NCBI GenBank assembly: GCA_050486265.1
Contig: JBJHCY010000007.1
Location: 62,001 to 126,000 of the forward strand
Direction of reading: 5' to 3'
DNA length: 64,000 bases
Source of the DNA: SLFH01 sp050486265
GTDB lineage: Bacteria; Planctomycetota; Phycisphaerae; Phycisphaerales; UBA1924
A model generated the notes under the pieces. That model saw only the letters and a list, made by a program, of their open reading frames with translations, ran no database searches and had not been told where the DNA came from. The stretch's first letter is position 1. The number at the start of each line of letters is the position of its first letter. Made by a program: the position numbers and the translations under genes. Below are positions 7,032 to 14,650 of the stretch, one piece after another.

Positions 7032-8462
7032 ATGGAGATCGCGCTTGTCCTGCTCGGGATCGTGGCCGCCCTGGCGGTCGGGGGATGCCTCTGGCTCGGC
7101 CTGCAGCGGGCCAGGGCGGCCCGCGAGGCCGGGGAGCTCCGCGGGCGCCTGACTTCGGCCGAGGCGGAGGCCGAGCGTCTGCGCCAGGAGCGGGAAGCCG
7201 CGAGGGCCGAGGTCGCCGCCCTGAGCGAGAAGGCCCGAGAACTCGGCGAGTCCGCCGCCCGCCTGACCACCCAGCTCGAAGCCTCCGAGCGCCGCCACGC
7301 CGAGACGACAGCCGCGCGCGAAGCCACGGCGAAGCGCGAACGCGAGGTGCTCGAACAGCGGATCGCCGAGATGCACCGGACGATGGGCGAGCGTTTCAGC
7401 CACATGGCCGGCGAGGTGCTCAAGAACTCTTCGGAGTCGTTTCTCAAGCTCGCCCAGCAGCGTTTCGAGGTCGATCGGGAGAAGACGGTCGCCGAGGTCG
7501 AGAAGAAGCGCGAAGCCGTCGGCCAGCTCGTCCGCCCCATCGAGGAGACGCTCAAGAAGACCTCCGAGAAACTCGCCGAGATGGAGAAGGCCCGGCTCGA
7601 GCAGCACTCGACGCTCAGCGAACAGATCAAGGTCTTCGCCGGCAACAGCGAGCAGCTCCGCGCCGAGACCGGCAAGCTCGCCCGGGCGCTGTCGCGCCCC
7701 GAGGTCCGGGGCCGTTACGGCGAGATCCAGCTCCGGCGCGTCGCCGAGCTCGCGGGCATGGTCGCCTACTGCGACTTCTCCGAGCAGACGAGCGTGCGCG
7801 ACACCGAAGGGCGACTCAAGCGTCCGGACATGGTGGTGAAGCTGCCCAACGATCGCGTGATCGCGGTGGACGCCAAGTGCAACATCGACCCGTATGTCCG
7901 TGCCGTCGACACATCAGACGAACAGGAACGCGAGCAGCTTCTGGAACGCTTCGCCCAGGGCGTCGCCGACCAGGCCAAGAAGCTCGCGGCCAAGAGCTAC
8001 TGGTCCGACTACGAAGGCGGCGCCGAGTTCGTGGTGATGTTCGTGCCCGGCGACAACTTCCTCGACGCGGCCCTCGCCAGGCGCAGCGATCTGCTGGAGG
8101 TCGCCGCCCAGCAGGGCGTGATCCTCGCCAGCCCGGCGACGCTGATCGGGCTGCTGCGCGCCGTCGCGGTCGGCTGGGCCGAGCAGCGCCTGGCCGAAGA
8201 GGCACGGGAGCTCAAGCGGCTGGGGTCGGAGCTGCACGAGCGGGCGTCGGTCGCGCTCGAGCACGCCGCCAAGCTCGGCCAGACGATCGATCGGGCCGTG
8301 CGCCAGTACAACCAGTTCATGGGCTCGGTCGACTCACGCCTGATGCCCACGCTCCGCAAGTTCGAGGACGCCGGCGCCGCCAGCGGCAAGGCCCTCCCCG
8401 ACCCCGCCGAGATCGAGGTCAGACCGAAACTGCTCAACCACGCGAACGCCGACGACAATTGA
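7032..8462 (+). CDS. rmuC: DNA recombination protein RmuC
   Basis: A 476-residue RmuC-family protein. RmuC limits recombination at inverted repeats and contains a nuclease-like core. Layout: an N-terminal membrane segment (about residues 4-24), a long coiled coil rich in Ala/Glu/Arg (about 30-220), then the conserved domain with Gly-Arg-Tyr-Gly-Glu-Ile-Gln-Leu-Arg-Arg near 230, Val-Asp-Ala-Lys near 283 and Phe-Val-Pro near 345. Start is the ATG at 7032 just before the membrane helix. It is divergent from the receiver gene, sharing a 270-base upstream gap. Confidence 0.93.
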   Translation: MEIALVLLGIVAALAVGGCLWLGLQRARAAREAGELRGRLTSAEAEAERLRQEREAARAEVAALSEKARELGESAARLTTQLEASERRHAETTAAREATAKREREVLEQRIAEMHRTMGERFSHMAGEVLKNSSESFLKLAQQRFEVDREKTVAEVEKKREAVGQLVRPIEETLKKTSEKLAEMEKARLEQHSTLSEQIKVFAGNSEQLRAETGKLARALSRPEVRGRYGEIQLRRVAELAGMVAYCDFSEQTSVRDTEGRLKRPDMVVKLPNDRVIAVDAKCNIDPYVRAVDTSDEQEREQLLERFAQGVADQAKKLAAKSYWSDYEGGAEFVVMFVPGDNFLDAALARRSDLLEVAAQQGVILASPATLIGLLRAVAVGWAEQRLAEEARELKRLGSELHERASVALEHAAKLGQTIDRAVRQYNQFMGSVDSRLMPTLRKFEDAGAASGKALPDPAEIEVRPKLLNHANADDN

Positions 8463-8601
8463 GCCGCTGCTATAGGTCACGGCTTTGTTCGACTCTTCGC
8501 TTTGCTCAGGGCTGTGCCGGATCTGTCGTAGACGAACGCAATTATATTCCCTGAATCGAATTGGTTCGAAAAAGCCCCGGCCACAAATCAAATTTCCTGG
8601 T

Positions 8602-8799
8602 TCATCTTATCGCAGCGGCTTCTTCTTCGCGCCTGATGTCCTCCAGAGATATGGGCCTCGGGATGCTTTTGGCGACCTTCTCGGCCACGCTCTCTACAGT
8701 TTGGGCGTCCGGTTCGTGGCCCAAGACTTGGCGTAGCGCACGCTTCGCGTACTCTCGGGCACTCTCCATTAGTTTCTGGTTTGTGTCAGGCGGCGGCAT
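8602..8799 (-). CDS. small unknown protein, last gene of low-GC trio
   Basis: A 65-residue, mostly helical, charged protein (Met-Pro-Pro-Pro-Asp start, then amphipathic helices, ending Ala-Ala-Ala-Ile-Arg). Its ATG at 8799 overlaps the end of the preceding gene (stop 8786-8788) by 14 bases, which suggests translational coupling. I do not recognise it. The start is preferred over longer in-frame extensions because those run inside the upstream gene. Confidence 0.6.
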   Translation of the reverse strand: MPPPDTNQKLMESAREYAKRALRQVLGHEPDAQTVESVAEKVAKSIPRPISLEDIRREEEAAAIR

Positions 8800-9106
8800 T
8801 GTCTGGGTCCTCCATGAGCTCGTCCCATGATCTATCCACAATAAGGTCAACAAAGTAGTCCACCCAATATTTCTGCCGAAGCTTTTCCCTTGCCAGATGT
8901 TCCCTGAGATCCTCGCGAACTTCCACAATCGGCTTAAGGGCTTTGGAAACATCATCCCGCCTCACTGTTGAAGTAGGGGGAAAGTTCGCTTTAACGAATT
9001 CGTACGCCTGCCGTGCGGCCGCGACCCAATTAGGTCTGTCACGATCAAAGAAGACAACCATCCCTGCGGCTTCAAGTCTCTGCTCAATCTCAAGCGTCAG
9101 CCCCAT
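8786..9106 (-). CDS. unknown protein, middle gene of low-GC trio
   Basis: A 106-residue soluble protein, unrecognised. It has a helical N-terminus, a strand Gly-Met-Val-Val-Phe-Phe-Asp-Arg-Asp near residues 15-23, an aromatic segment around Tyr-Trp-Val-Asp-Tyr-Phe-Val-Asp near 80-88, and an acidic tail. The start is well supported: AGGAGG lies seven bases upstream and overlaps the stop codon of the membrane-protein gene at 9118-9444. Base composition is visibly lower in GC than in the flanking genes. Confidence 0.75.
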   Translation of the reverse strand: MGLTLEIEQRLEAAGMVVFFDRDRPNWVAAARQAYEFVKANFPPTSTVRRDDVSKALKPIVEVREDLREHLAREKLRQKYWVDYFVDLIVDRSWDELMEDPDNAAA

Positions 9107-9117
9107 TCGTCCGCCTC

Positions 9118-9444
9118 CTACTTGTGCAGATCAAAAACAGAGAGCAGCGCGGCTAAAACGATGGCAACTGCTCCGAGCGCGAGACAGGCAAGGCCGAGGT
9201 ATACGAAGGATCTTGGACAGGCCCATCGAGCAGCGAACCCCCATCCGACGGCGAGTAGCGGTAGAGCGAAGCCGCCAAACGCTAGCCAGCCGCGCCGGAC
9301 AAACTGACTTCGAACGGCCCTTTGATCCTCCTTCGCGAAAGAGTCATATCCGGCGACAGTAATGCCAAGGAATACCAATGCGAATCCGGAAAGGGCACCG
9401 CCAGCAGTGACTAAGTAGCCAGCTATCTGTGTTGGATCTTCCAT
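9118..9444 (-). CDS. small membrane protein, first gene of low-GC trio
   Basis: A 108-residue protein with three predicted membrane helices (about residues 8-30, 50-70 and 80-103) and a basic cytoplasmic loop between the first two. No family is recognised. It is followed after 11 bases by 8786-9106 and then 8602-8799, so the three form a compact operon. The combination of a small membrane protein with two small soluble partners and lower GC suggests an acquired module, but nothing indicates its function. Confidence 0.72.
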   Translation of the reverse strand: MEDPTQIAGYLVTAGGALSGFALVFLGITVAGYDSFAKEDQRAVRSQFVRRGWLAFGGFALPLLAVGWGFAARWACPRSFVYLGLACLALGAVAIVLAALLSVFDLHK

Positions 9445-9521
9445 GCCAGCAGTTTACCAGATCCTAGATGCCTGTGGGACAAACATTCTCAGTTGTCCTC
9501 AGAAAAACCCTTGAGGTGAAG

Positions 9522-9554
9522 AACACTGGCGGACAAGCCGCCAGTGCCACAGGT
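9522..9554 (-). repeat. dispersed palindromic repeat, copy 2
   Basis: Minus-strand copy of the element at 3241-3275: ACCTGTGGCACTGGCGG, loop, CCGCCAGTGTT. The arms pair perfectly over ACTGGCGG/CCGCCAGT. It lies between the low-GC trio and the 3' end of ftsH. Confidence 0.75.
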
Positions 9555-9580
9555 CTTTGTTCTGTTCGTCGCCCACGAGC

Positions 9581-11608
9581 TCAGGCTGGGCTGGGGCTGA
9601 CATTCGGGGGCATGTCGGTGTCTTCGTCCGGCCTGGGCTTCTTCGTCTCGGGCTTCTTGGCGGCCTGCTTCGCCTCGCGTGCGAGCAGCTCAGAGACCGT
9701 CGCTTTGCCCAGGTCTTCGCCCCGCATGAGCTTCTCGACCTCGTCGCGGCTGAGCGTCTCGTACTTCAGCAGCGCCTCGGCGACCGCGACCACCTGCTCC
9801 CAGTGCTCTTCGAGCATGCGCTCGCCCTCGCGGTACGCCTCCTCGACGACGCGGCGGACTTCCTTGTCGATCAGCTCGGCGGTGACATCGGAGTACTCGC
9901 GTTCGGGAATGTAACTCTCGCCCTCCGCCCAGCCGTAGCGGACGAAGCCGAGCGCGTCGCTCATGCCCCACTCTGAGATCATGGTCCTCGCGATCTTGGT
10001 GACCTGGGAGATATCGCCCGAAGCGCCCGAGGACATGTCGCCCATGGCTTTTTCTTCGGCGATGCGTCCCCCGCAGGCCATGATCATGGTCGCCCTGAGC
10101 CACTTGAGGCTGTAGCCCATGCGGTCCTTCTCGGGCAGCGAGAAGGTCGCGCCGCCGGCGTCGCCCCGCGGGATGATGGTGACCTTGTGCAGGGGATCGG
10201 CGTCGGGCAGGAGCACCTGCAGCACGGCGTGCCCCGCCTCGTGGTAGGCGACGAGGCGGTTGTCTTCCTTCTCGCGCACGCGGGACTTCCTGGCGCGACC
10301 GAAGCGGATCTTGTCGCGGGCCTCCTCGATGTCGGCCTGCTCGATGTAGTCCTTGTCGTGCATGGTCGCGGCGATCGCGGCCTCGTTGATCGCGGCGGCC
10401 AGATCGGCGCCCGAGAACATCGGCGTGATCTTCGCGACCTTCTCCAGGTCGACATCCGGCCCGAGCTTCATCTTCTTGGCGTGCACGCGCAGGATCTCCA
10501 GACGCCCCTTCACATCGGGCAGGGGCACCGCGATCTGGCGGTCGAAGCGTCCGGGGCGGACCAGCGCCGCGTCGAGGATCTCCGAGCGGTTGGTCGCCGC
10601 GATCACGATCACGCCGTCGGACGGGTTGAAGCCGTCCATCTCGACGAGGATGGCGTTGAGCGTCTGCTCGCGTTCGTCGTTGCCGCCCGAGGAGAAGCCG
10701 CTGCCGCGCTTGCGCCCGACGGCGTCGATCTCGTCGAGGAAGATGATGCAGGGCGAGGATTCCTTGGCCTGCTTGAAGAGGTCGCGCACACGACTCGCGC
10801 CCACGCCGACGAACATCTCGACAAAGTCCGAGCCCGAGATCGAGAAGAAGGGCACATCCGCCTCGCCGGCGATCGCCTTGGCGAGCAGGGTCTTGCCGCA
10901 GCCGGGCGGGCCGGTGAGCAGGACGCCCCTGGGGATGCGTCCGCCGAGCTTGGTGAACTTCTTGGGGTTCTTGAGGAACTCGATGATCTCGCCGACCTCG
11001 TCCTTGGCCTCGTCGATGCCGGCGACATCCTTGAAGGTGATGCCGGTCATCTCCTTGGTGAGGGTGCGGTGCTTGCTCTTGCCGAAGTTGCCGAGCATGC
11101 CCGCGCCGGCGCCCGCGCTCCTGGCCGCCCTGGCGAACAGGAAGAGCAGGATCATCACGATCAGCAGCACGGGCAACAGCGCGTACAGCAGGGGCAGGAA
11201 GGCCGACGGACGCTGGCCCTGCGCCCGGTCGCCGGTGATCTCGTGGATCTGCCCGGCGATGTACATGCGGTCGGCCGCGTTCATGTTGATGACCACGAGC
11301 GTCGGGCGGTCGCTGTCGGCGTCGGGGCCGGGGCGCCTGCGCGCTGTGACCTGCGACTCTCTGACGACGACCGAGTCCTCCACGATCTCGTTGTTCTGCC
11401 AGGCCTCGCGGAACTCGTGCAGGGTGATCTGCGTGCCCCCGCTCCCGCCCTGGAACATCATGAACAAAAGGGCGACCAGCAGCAGGACCAGGATGAAGCC
11501 GAACACGCCGCGACCCGCCGGCGGCTGCCCGGCGGGGGGACGCCCGCCCGGACGCTGCCCGTTGTCTCGCTTGCCCGGTTCGGGTGGGGTGTTCGGTGTG
11601 TTGGCCAT
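9581..11608 (-). CDS. ftsH: ATP-dependent zinc metalloprotease FtsH
   Basis: Membrane-anchored AAA+ protease that degrades misassembled membrane proteins and regulators. The 675-residue product has a Pro/Gly-rich cytoplasmic start, a first membrane helix (about 34-52), a short periplasmic domain, a second helix (about 138-160), then the AAA module: Walker A Gly-Pro-Pro-Gly-Cys-Gly-Lys-Thr at 233-240, Walker B Ile-Ile-Phe-Leu-Asp-Glu near 288-293 and Arg-Pro-Gly-Arg-Phe-Asp near 351. The zinc site His-Glu-Ala-Gly-His is at 456-460. ATG at 11608 is chosen because it follows a GGAG; an upstream in-frame TTG at 11641 would only add 11 residues. HflC/HflK-type partners lie at 52-55 kb. Confidence 0.96.
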   Translation of the reverse strand: MANTPNTPPEPGKRDNGQRPGGRPPAGQPPAGRGVFGFILVLLLVALLFMMFQGGSGGTQITLHEFREAWQNNEIVEDSVVVRESQVTARRRPGPDADSDRPTLVVINMNAADRMYIAGQIHEITGDRAQGQRPSAFLPLLYALLPVLLIVMILLFLFARAARSAGAGAGMLGNFGKSKHRTLTKEMTGITFKDVAGIDEAKDEVGEIIEFLKNPKKFTKLGGRIPRGVLLTGPPGCGKTLLAKAIAGEADVPFFSISGSDFVEMFVGVGASRVRDLFKQAKESSPCIIFLDEIDAVGRKRGSGFSSGGNDEREQTLNAILVEMDGFNPSDGVIVIAATNRSEILDAALVRPGRFDRQIAVPLPDVKGRLEILRVHAKKMKLGPDVDLEKVAKITPMFSGADLAAAINEAAIAATMHDKDYIEQADIEEARDKIRFGRARKSRVREKEDNRLVAYHEAGHAVLQVLLPDADPLHKVTIIPRGDAGGATFSLPEKDRMGYSLKWLRATMIMACGGRIAEEKAMGDMSSGASGDISQVTKIARTMISEWGMSDALGFVRYGWAEGESYIPEREYSDVTAELIDKEVRRVVEEAYREGERMLEEHWEQVVAVAEALLKYETLSRDEVEKLMRGEDLGKATVSELLAREAKQAAKKPETKKPRPDEDTDMPPNVSPSPA

Positions 11609-11898
11609 CGGGTCTGATTCGCTCCGCCGGGGTCGCGGCAAGGGTCGGTGTCGGTCGGTGGGGGCGGTCCGCCCGGTTGCTCAGAGGGTAGGGTGGGCGT
11701 CGACCTCCAACGCCGGGCCCGCCCGCTCAGCCCGGTTCGTTCTGGCCCGCCGATCGGTTTTCATCGACGAGATCCGGGCCTGTCCCGAGCGGGCCTGGGC
11801 GATCGCAGAGAGCCCGGGTCCGGATCCACGATGCTTGAACAACACCCGATCGGGGCGGATGCTTCCCGAGGTGTTCCCGAGACGGTTCCGCGGCGGGA
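11609..11898. other. intergenic region upstream of ftsH
   Basis: About 290 bases separate lptE and ftsH on the same strand. No gene is supported. The spacing suggests that ftsH has its own promoter here; no clear hairpin terminator for lptE is visible. Confidence 0.4.
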
Positions 11899-12423
11899 TC
11901 ACCACTCCGCCTGCAGCTCACGGACGATCTGGCGGGCGAGCTCCTGCGAGGAGGTGTCGCGTGCGATATCGATCGTCTCGCCGACCGCCCGGTTGGGCAC
12001 GAAGGTCGAGGCCGCGGTCACGAAGCTCCGCTGGGCCAGCACCCGCCCGCTGCGGCTGTCGGTCCAGACAAAGTTGATCCTCGTGAAGTACGCGGCTTCT
12101 TCTGGGAGGTTCGTCCCCGGGCGTCGGGTGAGCGGCACGCGGAAAACATTGGTGATCGAGCCGGTCAGGACTGTGTCGGCGTAGTCCTCGCTAGTGACGC
12201 GCCACGGGGTGGTGGTCTGGATCTGCTTGATGATCGCCTCGGTCAGGCGGGCTTCAAGACCGGGCTCGTAGGTCTGGTTCTCGAAGATCGGGACCGCCAC
12301 CGAGCGGATCTGCGTGTCGTGCACCGGCCCGGCGCGATACCCGGCGATCGTGCCGTCGGCGCATCCGCCCAGCGAGAGCATCGCGAGACAGCACACGAGC
12401 AGGATGGATGCGCCGTGCTTCAA
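11899..12423 (-). CDS. lptE: LPS assembly lipoprotein LptE-like
   Basis: A 174-residue lipoprotein. The signal peptide ends in a lipobox Leu-Gly-Gly-Cys at residue 21. The mature part begins with the LptE-like pattern Ala-Gly-Tyr-Arg-Ala-Gly and a strand Val-Ala-Val-Pro-Ile-Phe-Glu-Asn-Gln-Thr-Tyr-Glu-Pro-Gly-Leu-Glu near 44-59, followed by an amphipathic helix, matching LptE/RlpB proteins of planctomycetes. In other bacteria LptE plugs LptD and delivers LPS to the outer leaflet. The start is TTG at 12423, in a GGAGGGGGCCGG-TTGA context where TTG overlaps the TGA stop of the BamD-like gene, a sign of translational coupling. Confidence 0.82.
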   Translation of the reverse strand: MKHGASILLVCCLAMLSLGGCADGTIAGYRAGPVHDTQIRSVAVPIFENQTYEPGLEARLTEAIIKQIQTTTPWRVTSEDYADTVLTGSITNVFRVPLTRRPGTNLPEEAAYFTRINFVWTDSRSGRVLAQRSFVTAASTFVPNRAVGETIDIARDTSSQELARQIVRELQAEW

Positions 12424-13472
12424 CCGGCCCCCTCCCCGTTCCCTCGTCCGCTCTCTTCGCCGGCGCCCTCGTCGGTTGCTTGGTCGGGCTCGGGCGGCCT
12501 GGCCGACCAGCCCCGCTCGTCCATGATCTCGCGCGCCCGTGTCGCGGCGCCCGACCTGGGGTGGTTGCGCACCAGGCGTCGGAGCGTGAAGCGGGCGCTG
12601 ACGGGGTCGTTGGTGCGGAGGTAGAAGCGGGCGGTGTCGAGCATCTGGGCCGCGGCCGATTCGTCGATGCGGGCGAGGAGGGATTCGTTCAGCCCCGCCT
12701 CGTCGGCCTCGATGGGGTAGCGGTCGCGGAACTCCTCGATGAGGAGCGCCGCTTCTTTCAGCGGGGTCGCGTCGTACTTGGGGCCCTTGAACTGCGTGAG
12801 GTTCGCCAGGACCTGACGCTGCAGCGCCCGCTTGCGGTAGCGGCTGTCTGGGAAGTTGATGCGGAGGATCTCGTACATCTCCGCGGCGAGCTTCATCTGG
12901 CGCGTGCGGTAGTAGAAATCGGCGAGCTCGATGGCGGCTCGCTCTGCCGCCTCGCTGCCGGGCAGTCGCTGCTGCACGAGCACCAGCAGTTCCTGGGCGG
13001 TCGGCCCGGAGTCGAAGATGCGCAGCGGGATGAAGCCCTTGCGGCGCATCCCCCGCGCGTAGCGGATGCCGATCTCCAGCTCGCGCTGGATCGCGACGAC
13101 ATACTCGGGGGACTCTGGGAACTTGCCGATCGCGGCCTCATACGAGAAGAGCGCGCGGTACTCGTTGCCCATCGCGGTGTCGGCGTCGCCCAACAGCAGG
13201 TAGGCGGTGGGCAGGTAGGGGTTGTCGGTGTTGCGGTGCTCGCGGATCCACCGGCGCAGACGCGAGCGGGCGAGCGAGGGCCGGCCCTCGGCGATGAACC
13301 GCCGGCTGTCGGCCATCAACGCCGCGTCGGTGCCGGGCTCGGGCGGATCGCCCGCGACCCACCCCGCCTCTTCGTCGAGGGTGAAGGTTGTCGCCTGGGC
13401 GTGGGCGAGCCCCGCGAACACGCAGAGCGCCAGCAGCGCGGCTAAAGAAGAAACTCGCATCGGGACGGCCAT
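12420..13472 (-). CDS. BamD/YfiO-like outer-membrane assembly protein with TPRs
   Basis: About 350 residues after an N-terminal signal peptide ending Leu-Ala-His-Ala-Gln. The body is a chain of helical tetratricopeptide-like repeats, including Tyr-Leu-Leu-Leu-Gly-Asp-Ala, Ala-Ala-Glu-Met-Tyr-Glu-Ile and Asn-Phe-Pro-Asp-Ser, the phrase typical of BamD and Tol-Pal YbgF proteins. BamD helps fold beta-barrel proteins into the outer membrane. Unlike Escherichia coli BamD it has no lipobox Cys, so it would be periplasmic or need a partner for anchoring. It is coupled to lptE by a TTGA overlap. ATG at 13472 or 13460 is equally plausible. A proline- and acidic-rich tail closes the protein. Confidence 0.75.
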   Translation of the reverse strand: MAVPMRVSSLAALLALCVFAGLAHAQATTFTLDEEAGWVAGDPPEPGTDAALMADSRRFIAEGRPSLARSRLRRWIREHRNTDNPYLPTAYLLLGDADTAMGNEYRALFSYEAAIGKFPESPEYVVAIQRELEIGIRYARGMRRKGFIPLRIFDSGPTAQELLVLVQQRLPGSEAAERAAIELADFYYRTRQMKLAAEMYEILRINFPDSRYRKRALQRQVLANLTQFKGPKYDATPLKEAALLIEEFRDRYPIEADEAGLNESLLARIDESAAAQMLDTARFYLRTNDPVSARFTLRRLVRNHPRSGAATRAREIMDERGWSARPPEPDQATDEGAGEESGRGNGEGAG

Positions 13473-13559
13473 GGGCGGAGTGTATTGGTCCGGGGCCCCC
13501 GCGTCGCGGTCGGGCCGTCCGGCTCCGGGCCCGTGGGGCGGGGCTGTCGGTTGCTCGGG

Positions 13560-13595
13560 CAAAAAATGCAACGACGCTCCATTGAAGGAGCGTCG
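13560..13595 (-). terminator. terminator of the second PEP-CTERM gene
   Basis: On the minus strand a 9-bp stem CGACGCTCC/GGAGCGTCG (13587-13595 with 13572-13580) with a six-base loop, followed after four bases by a run of six T residues. It separates the PEP-CTERM gene from the BamD-like gene. Confidence 0.85.
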
Positions 13596-13640
13596 CTAGA
13601 GAGAGCAAAGAGAGTGCGAGAGATCTCTGGGGGGGTCGGA

Positions 13641-14393
13641 TCAGCGCCGGCGGCGGCCGGTCAGCAGGGGCAGGCCGGCCAGTGCGAGCAGGCTCGCCGG
13701 GGCGGGCACGACCTCGTACTGGAACTCGTAGGCGATCTTGATGTAGTTGAAGGAGTTGCTGAAGGTGTCGATCACGATATCGCCGGGATCTGAGACATTG
13801 TCGATCCCAAACTCGGCCATGCCGAGTGTGAAGAACGGGGTGTGGTTGCGGACGGTGCTGGGGGTCTGGCCCTGGCCGTCGAAGTAGCCGAGGAAGGTAA
13901 CCGCCGTGGAACCGCGGAGCTCGGGGTCGACAACCCACTCGCCGAACTCGGGCGACTTGCTCATGCCGAAGTTCCACGAGAGGAAGGCGATCTGTGCGCC
14001 GTTGATCTCGGTGCCCGGCTGGAGCAGCGAGGGAGCTTGGTGGGCCTGGTTGTTCGGGGTCGAGGGGTCGCGGGTGGTGAAGATCACCTCGTAGCGACGC
14101 CGGACGATATCGGGGTTGCCGTTGCTGCCGCCGCCGGGCACATCACGCCACTCGGCGTAGATCTCCTGGCCGGTGGGCGAGGTGCCGATCGACTGCGGGC
14201 CCGCGTTGACCTCGACCTCGACATCGCCGCCGCTGTTGAAGTACGCGACAGGCTGGGAGGCCGAGGGCGACCAGGCCTGCAGCGAGAGCGAGGCGGTGGT
14301 GCCGGGAGCGACAGAGGGCTGGGCGTACGCCGCGGTCGCGAGCCCGGCAAGGGCTGCAGTCGCGAGGGTGCTGGTTGAAACACGCATCTTCAT
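13641..14393 (-). CDS. secreted PEP-CTERM-like sorting domain protein
   Basis: A 250-residue exported protein. The signal peptide covers about residues 1-23, ending Ala-Ala-Tyr-Ala-Gln. The C-terminus has Val-Val-Pro-Ala-Pro-Ala-Ser, a Leu/Ala-rich helix and four terminal Arg residues, the same type of sorting tail as in the protein at 308-1273. The body has no recognised domain. The start ATG at 14393 follows GGGAGGG. Terminated by the hairpin at 13560-13595 and divergent from the ketosynthase gene. Confidence 0.85.
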   Translation of the reverse strand: MKMRVSTSTLATAALAGLATAAYAQPSVAPGTTASLSLQAWSPSASQPVAYFNSGGDVEVEVNAGPQSIGTSPTGQEIYAEWRDVPGGGSNGNPDIVRRRYEVIFTTRDPSTPNNQAHQAPSLLQPGTEINGAQIAFLSWNFGMSKSPEFGEWVVDPELRGSTAVTFLGYFDGQGQTPSTVRNHTPFFTLGMAEFGIDNVSDPGDIVIDTFSNSFNYIKIAYEFQYEVVPAPASLLALAGLPLLTGRRRR

Positions 14394-14607
14394 CTCAACA
14401 TCCCTCCCCGCTTCCAGCGGGGCTTGGCCCCCGGACCGGGCCGGGGGTGATCTCTCTCGAACGCGCCGCGTCTCAACGATCGCCGCGCGTCGTCCGAAGG
14501 TTATGTACACCAGATCGGGGCAGATGCCAGCAATCCCGGAAGAAATCCTACAGGACGCACCGATTCTCCAGGCCCCCGCGGAGCGATGAAGCACCCGGCG
14601 ATGTTTG

Positions 14608-14623
14608 CATACCGTGAGGTATG
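14608..14623. promoter_or_regulatory. candidate operator: CATACC-N4-GGTATG
   Basis: A perfect 6-bp inverted repeat with a four-base spacer in the 257-base gap between divergent start codons of the PEP-CTERM gene (14393) and the ketosynthase (14651). It is 28 bases upstream of the ketosynthase start, a position suited to a repressor or activator site. No regulator is identified. Confidence 0.4.
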
Positions 14624-14650
14624 GAGCGGGTTGCAGGTACACTCTGCCCT

